Shown here: in pieces, positions 40,422 through 49,214 of the stretch
Numbering within the stretch: position 1 is the stretch's first letter
Layout of the letters: every line of letters begins with the position of its first letter
DNA from: Nonomuraea solani
Lineage (GTDB): Bacteria > Actinomycetota > Actinomycetes > Streptosporangiales > Streptosporangiaceae
Assembly: GCF_900108335.1 (NCBI RefSeq)
Contig: NZ_FNVT01000001.1
Location: 1,108,977 to 1,172,976 of the forward strand
Direction of reading: 5' to 3'
DNA: 64,000 nt
Program-made: the position numbers and the translations under genes
The notes under the pieces: model-generated
What the model was told of the DNA's origin: nothing
What the model saw: the letters and a program-made list of their open reading frames with translations, nothing else
The model's database searches: none

Positions 40422-41621
40422 TCACCAGTCGTGGACCGTGCCGTCCTGGAGCCGGTTGACGGGCAGGTAGGCCGGCTCGTACGGATGCGCCGCCGCCAGC
40501 TCCTCGTCGAGCTCGACCCCGAGCCCCGGCGCCTCTCCCGGATGCAGGTGGCCGTCGGTGAAGGTGTAGGCGTGCCGGAACACCGCGTTGGTCAGGTCGG
40601 TGTGCCCCGAATACTCCTGGATGCCGAAGTTGTGGATGGCCAGATCCAGGTGGATCGCGGCGGCCATGCCGACGGGGGAGATGTCCTCGGGCCCGTGAAT
40701 GGCGCTCTTGATCTGGTATTGGGCGGCGAAGTCGAACAGCTTCCTCATCGGTGACACCCCGCCGAAGTGCGTGACGGCCGAGCGCACGTAGTCGATGAGC
40801 TGCTCGCTCACCAGCGTCTGGTAGTCGAAGACGGTGTTGAAGACCTCGCCGATCGCCAGCGGGGTGGTGGTGTGGGCGCGGACGAGGCGCAGGGCCTCCT
40901 GGTTCTCCGCCGGGGTGCAGTCTTCGAGCCAGAACAGGTCGTACGGCTCCAGGTCCTTGCCCAGCCGCGCCGCCTGGCTCGGGGTGAGGCGGTGGTGGGC
41001 GTCGTGGAGCAGGGGCAGGTCCGGGCCGAACTCCTGGCGTACGGCGTCGAAGACCCGGGGGAGGTTGCGCAGGTAGGCGCCGGTGTCCCAGTCCTCGACC
41101 ACGGGACGGGCGCCGAGGCCGGGGTCCTGGGCGTGGCGGACGCCGTACACGAGCTTGAGACCCGGGACGCCGGTCTGCACGCGGATGGCCGGATAGCCCT
41201 CGGCGAGGCGCGCGCGGATGGAGTCGAACAGCTCGGGCAGGTTGCGCCCGCTGGCGTGCCCGTACGTGCGGACCCGGTCCCGGCTCGCGCCGCCGAGCAA
41301 CTGGTACAGCGGCAGGTTCGCCACCTTCGCCTTGATGTCCCACAGCGCCGTGTCGACGGCGGCGATCGCGGCCATCGTCACCGGGCCGCGGCGCCAGTAC
41401 GCGCCCCGGTAGAGGAACTGCCACGTGTCCTCGATGCGATGGGGATCGGACCCCAGCAGCAGCGGGACCACATGGTCGCGCAGGTAGCCGACCACGGCGA
41501 GCTCCCTGCCGTTGAGGGTCGCGTCGCCGAGGCCGGTGACGCCCTCGTCGGTCTCCACCTTCAGGGTGACGAAGTTGCGGCCCGGGCCGGTCAGGACCAC
41601 CTTGGCGTCAACGATCTTCAA
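40422..41621 (-). CDS. manD: D-mannonate dehydratase family protein (ManD type)
   Basis: A 399-residue enolase-superfamily acid-sugar dehydratase. The start [20 protein letters not shown] continues into [20 protein letters not shown], the exact N-terminal pattern of ManD. Later motifs are [24 protein letters not shown] (metal Asp), WLEDCTP (metal Glu), [10 protein letters not shown] and the catalytic-side FGIQEYSGH. Members dehydrate D-mannonate or D-gluconate to 2-keto-3-deoxygluconate. TTG 41621 gives the family N-terminus and has AAAGG seven bases upstream; GTG 41636 is the alternative. It is the last gene of the sugar ABC operon. Confidence 0.9.
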   Translation of the reverse strand: MKIVDAKVVLTGPGRNFVTLKVETDEGVTGLGDATLNGRELAVVGYLRDHVVPLLLGSDPHRIEDTWQFLYRGAYWRRGPVTMAAIAAVDTALWDIKAKVANLPLYQLLGGASRDRVRTYGHASGRNLPELFDSIRARLAEGYPAIRVQTGVPGLKLVYGVRHAQDPGLGARPVVEDWDTGAYLRNLPRVFDAVRQEFGPDLPLLHDAHHRLTPSQAARLGKDLEPYDLFWLEDCTPAENQEALRLVRAHTTTPLAIGEVFNTVFDYQTLVSEQLIDYVRSAVTHFGGVSPMRKLFDFAAQYQIKSAIHGPEDISPVGMAAAIHLDLAIHNFGIQEYSGHTDLTNAVFRHAYTFTDGHLHPGEAPGLGVELDEELAAAHPYEPAYLPVNRLQDGTVHDW

Positions 41622-41646
41622 TGCACTGCCTTTCACTGTGAGCGGG

Positions 41647-42468
41647 TCAGCCCTTGGTGGCTCCGGCCGTCAGACCGGCGACCAGGTATTTCTGTCCGAG
41701 GACCGCGACGACGACGACCGGCACCGTCATGAGCGTGGAGGCGGCCATCAGGCCGCCCCAGTCCGTGCTGGCGTAGGAGATGAAGTGGAAGAGGGTCACG
41801 GGCGCGGTCTGCGTGGTCTCGTCGGAGAAGATCAGCGCGAACATGAAGTTGTTCCAGCTGAACACGAACGCCAGCACGGACGCGGTCATGGTGCCGGGCG
41901 CGGCCAGGGGCAGCGCGATGCGCCGGAAGGCGCCGAAGGCGCTCAGCCCGTCGGTACGCGCCGCCTCCTCCAGTTCGATCGGCAGCCCCTCGAAGAAGCC
42001 GATCATGATCCACAGGATCAGCGGCACCGAGACGAACATGTGGCTGAGCACCAGCACGGTGTAGCTGCCGACCAGCCCGAGCTGGGCGAACAGGTAGTAC
42101 CAGGGCACGAGCAGCGAGATCGCCGGGACGATGCGCGCCACGAGCACGAGGGAGCCGGTGTGGTGCATCCGGAAGCGCCCGACCGCCCACGCGGCCGGCA
42201 CCGCGATGATCGCGGACAGGACCGTGGACACCACCCCGACGAGCAGCGAGTTGCCCAGCGATGTGAGGATCTCGCCGTCGGCCAGCACGTTCGAGAAGTT
42301 CTCCAGGGTGGGGGAGAAGATCAGCCCCACCGAGGGGTCGGTGACCTGCACGTTCGTCTTGAACGCGGCGGCGAACATCCAGACGACCGGCAGGACGAAG
42401 GCCAGGCAGACGAGCGTGATGGCGATGCCGCGCAGCCAGGGCAGGGCCCGCTTGGTACGCGCACTCAT
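41647..42468 (-). CDS. Carbohydrate ABC transporter permease (MalG type)
   Basis: A 273-residue permease with six helices. The EAA loop reads [20 protein letters not shown] followed by ALPLAAPG, as in MalG-type CUT1 permeases. [16 protein letters not shown] precedes it. The ATG overlaps the stop of the MalF-type gene (ATGA). No ATPase gene is present in the operon, so a shared MsiK-type ATPase is presumably used, as usual in actinomycetes. Confidence 0.93.
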   Translation of the reverse strand: MSARTKRALPWLRGIAITLVCLAFVLPVVWMFAAAFKTNVQVTDPSVGLIFSPTLENFSNVLADGEILTSLGNSLLVGVVSTVLSAIIAVPAAWAVGRFRMHHTGSLVLVARIVPAISLLVPWYYLFAQLGLVGSYTVLVLSHMFVSVPLILWIMIGFFEGLPIELEEAARTDGLSAFGAFRRIALPLAAPGTMTASVLAFVFSWNNFMFALIFSDETTQTAPVTLFHFISYASTDWGGLMAASTLMTVPVVVVAVLGQKYLVAGLTAGATKG

Positions 42469-43367
42469 GCGGACTTCCTTCCGGAGCCGCGCCGGAGCAG
42501 GATCACGACGCAGACGATGGCGAGGGTGAACAGGACGAGGACGGCCGAGGCCAGGCCGTATTCCTGGTAGTCGAAGGTGAGGCCGTAGGCGTAGACGTTG
42601 AGGGTCTCGACCTCGAAGTTCGAGCCGCCGCCTGGGCCCTTGGTGGCGTACAGGATGTCGAAGGTCTTGAGTGCGTCGACCGAGCGCAGCACGACGGCGA
42701 TGGCCAGCGTCGGCGCGAGCATCGGCAGGACGACGAACCGGAAGCGCTGCCACAGCCCCGCGCCGTCCACGTGGGCGGCCTCCTCGGGGCCGTCCGGCAG
42801 CGTGGACAGGCCCGCGAGCAGCAGCAGCGTCATCATCGGGGTCCACTGCCACACGTCGATGAGCATGAGGAGCGGCAGCGACTGGCTCACTGAGCCGAGG
42901 AACTCCTGCGGTGGAACGCCGACGGAGGTGAGCAGGTGGTTGGCGATGCCGTTGGTCGGGTCGAGGATGAGCAGCCAGAGGATGCCGACCGCCACGGGCG
43001 TGGTCAGCAGCGGGACGATGAGCACCGTGCGCACCCAGCGGATGCCACGGAACGGCTTGCGCATGAGCATGGCCAGCGCCAGGCCGAGCACCGTCTCGAC
43101 CAGCACGGCGCCGATCGTGAACAGGGCGGTGCGCTGCAGCGCGGGCCAGAAGCGGCGGGAGTCGGTGAGCGCGTCGCCGAAGTTGCGCAGGCCCACGTGG
43201 CCCTTGTCGGCGTTCACCGCGCCGAAGGCGTCGGTGAAGCTCAGGTTGATCGTGAAGACCAGCGGAAAGATGATCATCATGCCGACGAACACCAGGGCGG
43301 GGGCGAGCATCGTCCACTTCAGCCGCCGGTTGGCCTGTTCGAAGGAGCGGGTCCGTACGGCGGACAT
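42465..43367 (-). CDS. Carbohydrate ABC transporter permease (MalF type)
   Basis: A 300-residue permease with six helices: WTMLAPALVFVGMMIIFPLV starts the first, and PEEAAHVDGAGLWQRFRFVV with LPMLAPTLAI forms the EAA loop. The ATG at 43367 shares a base with the stop of the binding-protein gene (TGATG), so translation is coupled. The pair of permeases imports a sugar or sugar acid delivered by the Tat-type lipoprotein. Confidence 0.93.
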   Translation of the reverse strand: MSAVRTRSFEQANRRLKWTMLAPALVFVGMMIIFPLVFTINLSFTDAFGAVNADKGHVGLRNFGDALTDSRRFWPALQRTALFTIGAVLVETVLGLALAMLMRKPFRGIRWVRTVLIVPLLTTPVAVGILWLLILDPTNGIANHLLTSVGVPPQEFLGSVSQSLPLLMLIDVWQWTPMMTLLLLAGLSTLPDGPEEAAHVDGAGLWQRFRFVVLPMLAPTLAIAVVLRSVDALKTFDILYATKGPGGGSNFEVETLNVYAYGLTFDYQEYGLASAVLVLFTLAIVCVVILLRRGSGRKSA

Positions 43368-44677
43368 CAGGCCTCCCGGTAACGGTTGTCGCGGACGAGG
43401 AAGTCGGCGAACTCGGCGTCGGCCTCCCGCGCGACCGGCGCGACCGGCTGCCCGAGGATGCCCGCGACGAGCGGCCGGCCGATGATGTCCCTGGCCCGGC
43501 CGACCTGCAGGACGTCGGGCCGGTCGATACCCACGCCGATGCGCGCGCCGGTCTGCATCGACCTGGCCAGGTCGGGCGGGAACGACGCCAGCGTCGCCCG
43601 GTCCGACCAGACCTCCTGCCGCGCTCCCGGGATGCCCTCCGCCTGAAGGCCGCGCACCATCTCCGGGCCGCTCGCCCAGCGGATGAACTCCCAGGCCGCG
43701 TCGGGCAGCCGGGAGAACCGGCTGATGCCGAGGCTCCACGAGGGGATGTTGAAGGGCCGCGCCCCGGCGGGGCCGGCCGGGAACGGCGCGAAGCCGACGG
43801 TCTCCCGCACGGTCGAGATCTTCGGGTCCAGGAAGTTGGTGTAGATCGCGTCGGCGTCGATGTAGAACGCCGCCTTGCCCTGGGCGAAGATCGGCATGGC
43901 CTGTTCCAGGCTCATGTTGGTGGCGCCGGGCGGCCCGGCCCGTTCCAGCAGCCCGCCGTAGTACTCGTACGCGCGGATCGCCTCGGGCCGGCCGATGCCG
44001 GAGCGCCCGTCGATGGTGAAGTTCCCGCCGAAGGAGTAGAGGAAGCTCGACCACATGCTCACCGCGCCGCTGCGCTGCCCCCGGCCCACGAAGCCGAAGA
44101 AGTTGCCGGCGCGGTCGGTGAGCCTGAGCGCCGTCTCCATGAGGTCGTCGAGCGTCGCGGGCGGCGCGCCGCCGACCAGGTCCTTGCGGTAGTACAGGGC
44201 CGGCCGCTCGGTGACGACCGGCACGCTGAGCACCTTGCCGTCGGTCGCGGAGCGCTCACGGGTGGCCGGCAGGAAGTCGTCCCACTGGTACGCCGCGTCG
44301 CCGCGTACCCGGCCGGTGAGGTCGGCGAGCCAGCCGTTGTGCGCGAAGAGCAACTGCTCCTGAAGCGCCCGGACCATCATCACGTCGATGTCCGTGGCCG
44401 AGGCGTTGAGCTTGACGTTGTAGCTGTTGGCGAGCTGGTCCGAGGTGAGCAGCGACATCGACACCCGGCGGCCGATCCGCTCCTCGAACTCGGCGAGCCG
44501 CTTCCTGATGGCCTGCGACCAGACATGGTTGATCGCCATGACCCGCAGCGGGGTGTCCGGCGCGGGGGTGCCGCCGCCGGTCGTACAGCCTGTCAGGGCC
44601 GCTCCGCCGAGGGCGGTGGCCATGAGCCTGCCGAACGCGCGTCGGCTGAGGTCAGGGCTGTTGATGGACATGCTCAT
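43367..44677 (-). CDS. Sugar-binding lipoprotein, apparent Tat signal
   Basis: A 436-residue extracellular solute-binding protein (family 1). The leader contains the twin-arginine motif SRRAFGRLMATALGGAALTG and a lipobox ending in Cys (LTGC), so Tat export followed by lipidation is likely. The body shows PALYYRKDLVGG, FAQGKAAFYIDADA and WEFIRWASGPE. ATG 44677 opens the leader; upstream frame would cross the operator. First gene of the operon with two permeases and ManD, preceded by a large palindrome that overlaps the likely -10 box (TATGGT). Confidence 0.9.
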   Translation of the reverse strand: MSMSINSPDLSRRAFGRLMATALGGAALTGCTTGGGTPAPDTPLRVMAINHVWSQAIRKRLAEFEERIGRRVSMSLLTSDQLANSYNVKLNASATDIDVMMVRALQEQLLFAHNGWLADLTGRVRGDAAYQWDDFLPATRERSATDGKVLSVPVVTERPALYYRKDLVGGAPPATLDDLMETALRLTDRAGNFFGFVGRGQRSGAVSMWSSFLYSFGGNFTIDGRSGIGRPEAIRAYEYYGGLLERAGPPGATNMSLEQAMPIFAQGKAAFYIDADAIYTNFLDPKISTVRETVGFAPFPAGPAGARPFNIPSWSLGISRFSRLPDAAWEFIRWASGPEMVRGLQAEGIPGARQEVWSDRATLASFPPDLARSMQTGARIGVGIDRPDVLQVGRARDIIGRPLVAGILGQPVAPVAREADAEFADFLVRDNRYREA

Positions 44678-44714
44678 GCTCGGCTTTCTGCTCAGGAGCG
44701 TCCAGGATGAACAC

Positions 44715-44743
44715 TGGTCCAACTGGTAGGACCAGTTGGACCA
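44715..44743. promoter_or_regulatory. GntR/FadR-type operator of the sugar-acid operon
   Basis: TGGTCCAACTGGT and ACCAGTTGGACCA are perfect 13-base arms around AGG. The site covers the -10 region of the binding-protein gene and lies just after the adjacent GntR gene. It contains two overlapping TGGTnnnACCA-like half-site pairs, as expected for FadR-subfamily dimers. Confidence 0.85.
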
Positions 44744-44783
44744 TAGCAAACGGCCTTCACCCCTGACCACCCCCTGAACAGGG

Positions 44784-45575
44784 CTAGCGCCGCCCGCGCC
44801 CCTTCGACCGGCCGAGCAGCGTCTCGATGTGCTGCCTGGCCATCACGTCGACGCTGATGTCGAGGTCGGCGCCGTAGGTGCGCAGGCCCAGCGTGAGATG
44901 CTCGCGCATGTGCCGCCGGGCCAGCTCGATGTCGCCGGCCACGACCGCGTCGAGGATCTCGGGGTGGTGTGGCACGCCCGGCTCGCCGATCGACGGATCG
45001 GAATGCGATCGGAGCATCATCTCGAACATCATGCCGCTGATCGACGACAGCATGATGCGCAGCACCGGGTTGCCGCTCGCCTGCGCGATCGCGTCGTGGA
45101 AGTCGAGGTCGGCGTAGGCCTTGTCGACCACGTCGGTGGCCTTGAGCAGCGCGTCGTTGGCCGCCCGCATGACCGCCAGCTCCGCCTCGGTGGCCCGCTC
45201 GGCGGCCAAGCCGACGATCTCGACCTCCAGCGGGATCCGCGCCTCGATCAACTGCCGGACCGTGGGCCGTCCGGCCCGGTAGAGCGCGTCGTAGCTGCGC
45301 GCCTGCGCGGACGACTGCTCCCTGACGAACGAGCCCCGGCCTGGGGCGACCTCGATCAGGTGCTGGGCCTCCAGCCGGCGCAGCACCTCGCGCACCACGT
45401 TGCGGCTGGCGCCGAACTGGGTGGCCAGCTCGCGCTCGGACGGGAGCTTGGCGCCCACCTCGATGTCGCCGGAGCGGATGTCGTGCTCCAGTTGGCGGGC
45501 GATGCGCTCGGTCAGCAGCCCCCGGTGTGCGGGCGAGACGTCGTGGCCCATCGCTGCAGGCAGGTCGGTGGGCAT
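44784..45575 (-). CDS. FadR/GntR family regulator of the sugar-acid operon
   Basis: A 263-residue regulator: LTERIARQLEHDIRSGDIEV, KLPSERELATQFGASRNVVR and EVLRRLEAQHLIEVAPGRGS are a full GntR winged helix, followed by an FCD domain (LIEARIPLEVEIVGLAAERA, HHPEILDAVVAGDIELARRH). The ATG at 45575 lies six bases after TATTCT and is probably leaderless. It is followed by the perfect 13+13-base operator and then by the sugar ABC/ManD operon in the same direction, so local repression and induction by a hexonate or hexuronate is likely. Confidence 0.92.
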   Translation of the reverse strand: MPTDLPAAMGHDVSPAHRGLLTERIARQLEHDIRSGDIEVGAKLPSERELATQFGASRNVVREVLRRLEAQHLIEVAPGRGSFVREQSSAQARSYDALYRAGRPTVRQLIEARIPLEVEIVGLAAERATEAELAVMRAANDALLKATDVVDKAYADLDFHDAIAQASGNPVLRIMLSSISGMMFEMMLRSHSDPSIGEPGVPHHPEILDAVVAGDIELARRHMREHLTLGLRTYGADLDISVDVMARQHIETLLGRSKGRGRR

Positions 45576-45624
45576 GCGACGAGAATACAGGAGGCGCCGC
45601 GGCGGGCCGCTACTGTCGGATGTC

Positions 45625-45978
45625 ATGGAGATCTGGATCAATCCCGCGTGTTCCAAGTGCCGCTCCGCCCTGTCCGTCCTGGACGCCGAGAAGGCCGAAT
45701 ACACCGTGCGCCGCTATCTGGAGGACCCGCCCAGCGAGGCGGAGATCCGTGATGTCCTGGCCAAACTCGGCCTCGAACCGTGGGACGTCACCAGGACCGG
45801 CGAGGCGCGGGCGGCCGAGCTGGGCCTGGACACCTGGCCACGCGACGCGCGGGCCCGCGGCCAGTGGATCGAGGCGCTGGCGCGCAACCCGGTCCTGATC
45901 CAGCGGCCGATCATCACGGCCGACGACGGGTCTGCGGTGATCGGCCGCTCGGAGGACGCCGTGCGGTCCGTGCTCTAG
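45625..45978 (+). CDS. ArsC/Spx family protein (arsenate reductase-like)
   Basis: A 117-residue thioredoxin-fold protein. WINPACSKCRSAL has Cys9 and Cys12, and the ArsC arginine lies at Arg94 in LIQRPIITADDGSAVIGR. In this glutaredoxin-linked family the first Cys attacks arsenate; the CxxC form also occurs in Spx-like and YffB-like proteins, so arsenate reduction is not certain. No arsenic genes are nearby. TACTGT eight bases before the ATG suggests a short or absent leader; the promoter region is shared with the divergent GntR gene. Confidence 0.88.
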   Translation: MEIWINPACSKCRSALSVLDAEKAEYTVRRYLEDPPSEAEIRDVLAKLGLEPWDVTRTGEARAAELGLDTWPRDARARGQWIEALARNPVLIQRPIITADDGSAVIGRSEDAVRSVL

Positions 45979-45981
45979 GCT

Positions 45982-47640
45982 TCAGGCCGATGGCCGCAGG
46001 CGGCCGTTGCGCACCAGCCAGATGGCCCGCTCCAGGTCAGGAGTCAGATAGCGGTCCTCGCCCAGCGGCGTGACGTACCGCCTGATCTCCGCGTGCAGGG
46101 TGCGCGTGGCGGTGCCGAGAGACAGCCCCGCCATCTTCCGCGTGATCAGGTCGACACCCTGGGCCGCCATCAGATACTGGACCGCCAGCACGATTTCGAG
46201 CCGGTCCAGGTTCTCGTGCAGGTGCCGGACCGAGGCCATCGCCATCGTGTTGTGGTCCTCCTGCCCGTCCTTGACCGGCCGCGACAGCGTGCCCGCCGGC
46301 GTGGCCCTGACCTGCATCTCCGGGATCAGCGCGGCGGCCACCGTCTGGACCTGGACCATCCCGGAGTTCAGCCCGACGGCGCCGCCGGCCAGGTTCGCCG
46401 GCAGGTCGTAGCTCCACCGGGGCGACAGCAGCCGTCCTGACAGCTCCTGGGACAGCACGCCGACGTCGGTGATCTCGGAGTTCAGGGTGTCCGCCAGGTG
46501 ACCCAGGACGGAGCCGTCCCAGTTGCCGCCCATCACGAACTCGTACCCGCGGCCCGACTTCTTCTTGAAGATCAGCGGGTTGGAGGTCGAGGCGTTCGCC
46601 TCGCGCACCAGGGCCCGGCGCGCGCCGGTGAGCGCGTGCCGCAGGCCCGCCATGATGTGCGGCGCGGCCCGTACGGACACCGCGTCCTGGACGCGCGGGT
46701 GGTAGTTCGCCGGGTCGAGGCGCTTGCGGCCCTCCTCGGTCATCCAGCCCGAGCCCGCCACCATCGCGCGCAGCCGCGCGGCCACCGCGTCCTGCTCGGG
46801 GATGCGGCGCTCCTTGTGGGTACGCGCGTCGAGCGAGCTCCGCTCGGCCCTGGTCGCCTCCATGAACAGCGCGAAGGCACCCTCCGCCTGGTCGGCGAGC
46901 CGGGTGGCCCGGTGCACGGCGTCCAGCAGGGTGGCGGCCAGGACGGTGCTGCCGCTGATGATCGGCAGGGCCTCCCCGGCCTGGAACGCGAAGCCGGCGG
47001 GCAGCCCGGCCTTCGGCAGCAGCAGGGAGGCGGGCCCCTCCTCGCCCCGGTAGCGCACCGGCGCGTCCTCGCCGAGCGCGGCCAGCCCCGCCGCCGCCTG
47101 CGGCTGCAGGTCCCCGGTGCCCAGCGAGCCGATCTGCGGCATCCGCGGCGTGACCCCGGCGTTGACCATGGCCAGCAGTCGTTGCGGCACCTCCGGCCGC
47201 ACCCCGACCTTGCCCCTGGCCATCTGGTTGGCCTTGAGGACCAAGGCCAGCCTGACCACGTTGTCGGGCAGCGGGTCGCCGACGCCCGCGGCGTGGGAGC
47301 GCAGCACGTTGCGCTGGAACCGCTCGGCCTGGCCGGGGGAGAGCGGCCGGTCCTTCAGCGGGCCGAGCGCCTGGTTCCAGCCGTAGACGCGCTGGTCGTC
47401 CAGGGCCTTCAGCGCGCCCGCCCGGGTCTCGTTCATGACCGCCTGAGCGGCCGGGGAGAGCCGTACGGAGACCTGGCCGCCCTCCAGGATCGCGAAGGCG
47501 TCCCGGAGCGTCAGCGAGTCGCCGTCCAGCACCAGGTCCGTCACCGCCCGCGGGGTGGGGTCGGCGACCGCCTGGCCCGGGACGCAGAGGGCGGCGAGCA
47601 GGCCCACGCCGATGGCCGTACGTGCTGTTCTGGTGGTCAA
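45982..47640 (-). CDS. Secreted aromatic ammonia-lyase homologue lacking the MIO triad
   Basis: A 552-residue protein of the HAL/PAL superfamily with a signal peptide (residues 1-26, ending GQAVA). Conserved parts are VYGWNQALGPL (Tyr86), FQRNVLRSHAAGVGDPLP, REANASTSNPLIF and QEDHNTMAMASVRHLHENLD. The motif that makes the MIO cofactor, GSxGASGDLxPLA, is here GSLGTGDLQPQA (residues 171-182), one residue shorter, so Ala-Ser-Gly is absent. The tyrosine loop is also altered (NQALG for NTGFG). It is unlikely to deaminate by the MIO mechanism. The TTG start follows AAGGGG. Confidence 0.85.
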   Translation of the reverse strand: MTTRTARTAIGVGLLAALCVPGQAVADPTPRAVTDLVLDGDSLTLRDAFAILEGGQVSVRLSPAAQAVMNETRAGALKALDDQRVYGWNQALGPLKDRPLSPGQAERFQRNVLRSHAAGVGDPLPDNVVRLALVLKANQMARGKVGVRPEVPQRLLAMVNAGVTPRMPQIGSLGTGDLQPQAAAGLAALGEDAPVRYRGEEGPASLLLPKAGLPAGFAFQAGEALPIISGSTVLAATLLDAVHRATRLADQAEGAFALFMEATRAERSSLDARTHKERRIPEQDAVAARLRAMVAGSGWMTEEGRKRLDPANYHPRVQDAVSVRAAPHIMAGLRHALTGARRALVREANASTSNPLIFKKKSGRGYEFVMGGNWDGSVLGHLADTLNSEITDVGVLSQELSGRLLSPRWSYDLPANLAGGAVGLNSGMVQVQTVAAALIPEMQVRATPAGTLSRPVKDGQEDHNTMAMASVRHLHENLDRLEIVLAVQYLMAAQGVDLITRKMAGLSLGTATRTLHAEIRRYVTPLGEDRYLTPDLERAIWLVRNGRLRPSA

Positions 47641-47754
47641 CTCGGCCCCTTGATGACGTAGGTCAATGCCGATCCGTTATAACCAGCGGACAAAGGGGCG
47701 CACATGGTGGCGCAACACCATTGGGCGATTCCTGGCCGGTTCCAGGGCGAATGC

Positions 47755-49113
47755 TTACCCGGCGGGCAACCTCAGGACGAACCGGGCGCCCGCGTCGGAG
47801 TCCTCCAGGGTCAGCCGGCCGTGGTGACCCAGTGCGATCTCGCGGGCGATGGACAGGCCGAGCCCGGTGCCGCCCGCGTCGCGGTTGCGGGAGGCGTCCA
47901 GCCGGGTGAAGCGCTGGAAGACGATGTCACGCTGGTCGGGCGCGATGCCCGCGCCGTCGTCGAGCACCTCCAGCACGGCCTCCCCGCCCTCCTGCCGCAC
48001 CGTCACGGTGACCTGCGACTCGGCGTGCCGCTCGGCGTTGTCCAGCAGGTTGGTCAGCAGGCGGACCAGTTGCAGCCGGTCGCCCATGACGACCACGCCC
48101 ATCGGGGCCCTGGTGATCACGCGCTTGGAGCGCGGCCTGGCGGTCTCCAGGGCGACCAGCTCGCCCAGGTCCACGGGCTCGCGGCTCCTGGGCGCGCCCG
48201 AGTCGAGCTTGGTCAGCGTGAGCAGGTCCGTGACGATGGCCTGCAGCCGGTCCAGGCTGGCCAGCACCTCGTCGCTCGTCTCCGCCCAGTCGGTCTCCTC
48301 GGGATGCAGCATGGCCTCCTCGACCTGGGTGCGCATCGCGGTGATCGGGCTGCGCAGGTCGTGCGAGGCATCGCCGGCGAACCTGCGCTGCCGCTCCATC
48401 GCGATCTCCTGCTGCTCCCACGCCGCCTCCAGCCGCTCCAGCGTGCGGTTGGCGGTGTCGGCCAGCGCCCGGATCTCGTCGTCGGTGTCAGGGACCGGTA
48501 CGCGCATCCCGCCGCCGCCCGCCGTGATCTCGGCCAGCCGCCTCGTGATGCTGCTGACGGGCGCCAGCGTCCTGTCCACGACGCGCGACACCCCGAACCA
48601 GGCCAGCGACACCAGCCCGGCCATCACGCAGAGCATGAACAGCAGCACCTCCAGGCTGACGTACCAGGGCACCGTCGGATAGAAGGCGTAGATGACCCAG
48701 ATGCCCTCCGGCTGGAACGCGCGCAGGGCCACCACGATCTCGCACCGCCCGGGGAAGGCGGGCATGTCGCAGACCTCCGCGACGTCGTTGGCCTGGTTGG
48801 GGTGCGGGATGGCGTCGGTCTGGCGGGGCAGGCCGGCCAGGTTCGGTGTCCAGGCGACGGGCCGCCCGGCCGGGTCTACCACCTGCATGCCGTCGAGGTC
48901 GTGCCGGTCCAGCACCTGGGGCAACCGGTCCCGCTTGATCAGTTGCAGCACGTGCAGGGCTTCGCTGGAGACCTCGCGGGCGCGGATCTCGATGGCCTCG
49001 TCCCTGATGCCGTACAGGACGAACGCGTTGACGACGATGTTCAGCAGCAACATGGTGATGCCGGCGAGCAGCGCCAGCCGCGTCCGCAGCGAACGGCGCA
49101 ACCGTGTTCTCAC
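47755..49113 (-). CDS. Orphan sensor histidine kinase
   Basis: A 452-residue membrane kinase. Helices at about 13-35 and 151-174 flank an extracytoplasmic sensor of about 115 residues with a Cys115-Cys124 pair. A HAMP linker (VSRVVDRTLAPVSSITRRLA) leads to the H-box DASHDLRSPITAM with His251, then N-box LLDNAERHA, G1 DDGAGI and G2 GGTGLGLSIAREIA. No response regulator gene is next to it; its neighbours encode secreted enzymes. The GTG has GGAGGGAG upstream. Signal and output are unknown. Confidence 0.92.
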   Translation of the reverse strand: MRTRLRRSLRTRLALLAGITMLLLNIVVNAFVLYGIRDEAIEIRAREVSSEALHVLQLIKRDRLPQVLDRHDLDGMQVVDPAGRPVAWTPNLAGLPRQTDAIPHPNQANDVAEVCDMPAFPGRCEIVVALRAFQPEGIWVIYAFYPTVPWYVSLEVLLFMLCVMAGLVSLAWFGVSRVVDRTLAPVSSITRRLAEITAGGGGMRVPVPDTDDEIRALADTANRTLERLEAAWEQQEIAMERQRRFAGDASHDLRSPITAMRTQVEEAMLHPEETDWAETSDEVLASLDRLQAIVTDLLTLTKLDSGAPRSREPVDLGELVALETARPRSKRVITRAPMGVVVMGDRLQLVRLLTNLLDNAERHAESQVTVTVRQEGGEAVLEVLDDGAGIAPDQRDIVFQRFTRLDASRNRDAGGTGLGLSIAREIALGHHGRLTLEDSDAGARFVLRLPAG

Positions 49114-49214
49114 GCGTCTCCCTCCGTGACCAGAAGATCACGGCTATCGCGTTCGCCGCTAACTTAGGGAGATTCATCGATAAATGCGGACAGCAGGGCC
49201 GCTGCCGAAGACCG

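Noticed and set aside
44772..44783. CCCTG-AA-CAGGG palindrome after the GntR gene as a terminator
   Set aside because: Five-base arms with a two-base loop are too short for a stable hairpin. The 13+13-base operator next to it is the dominant signal.
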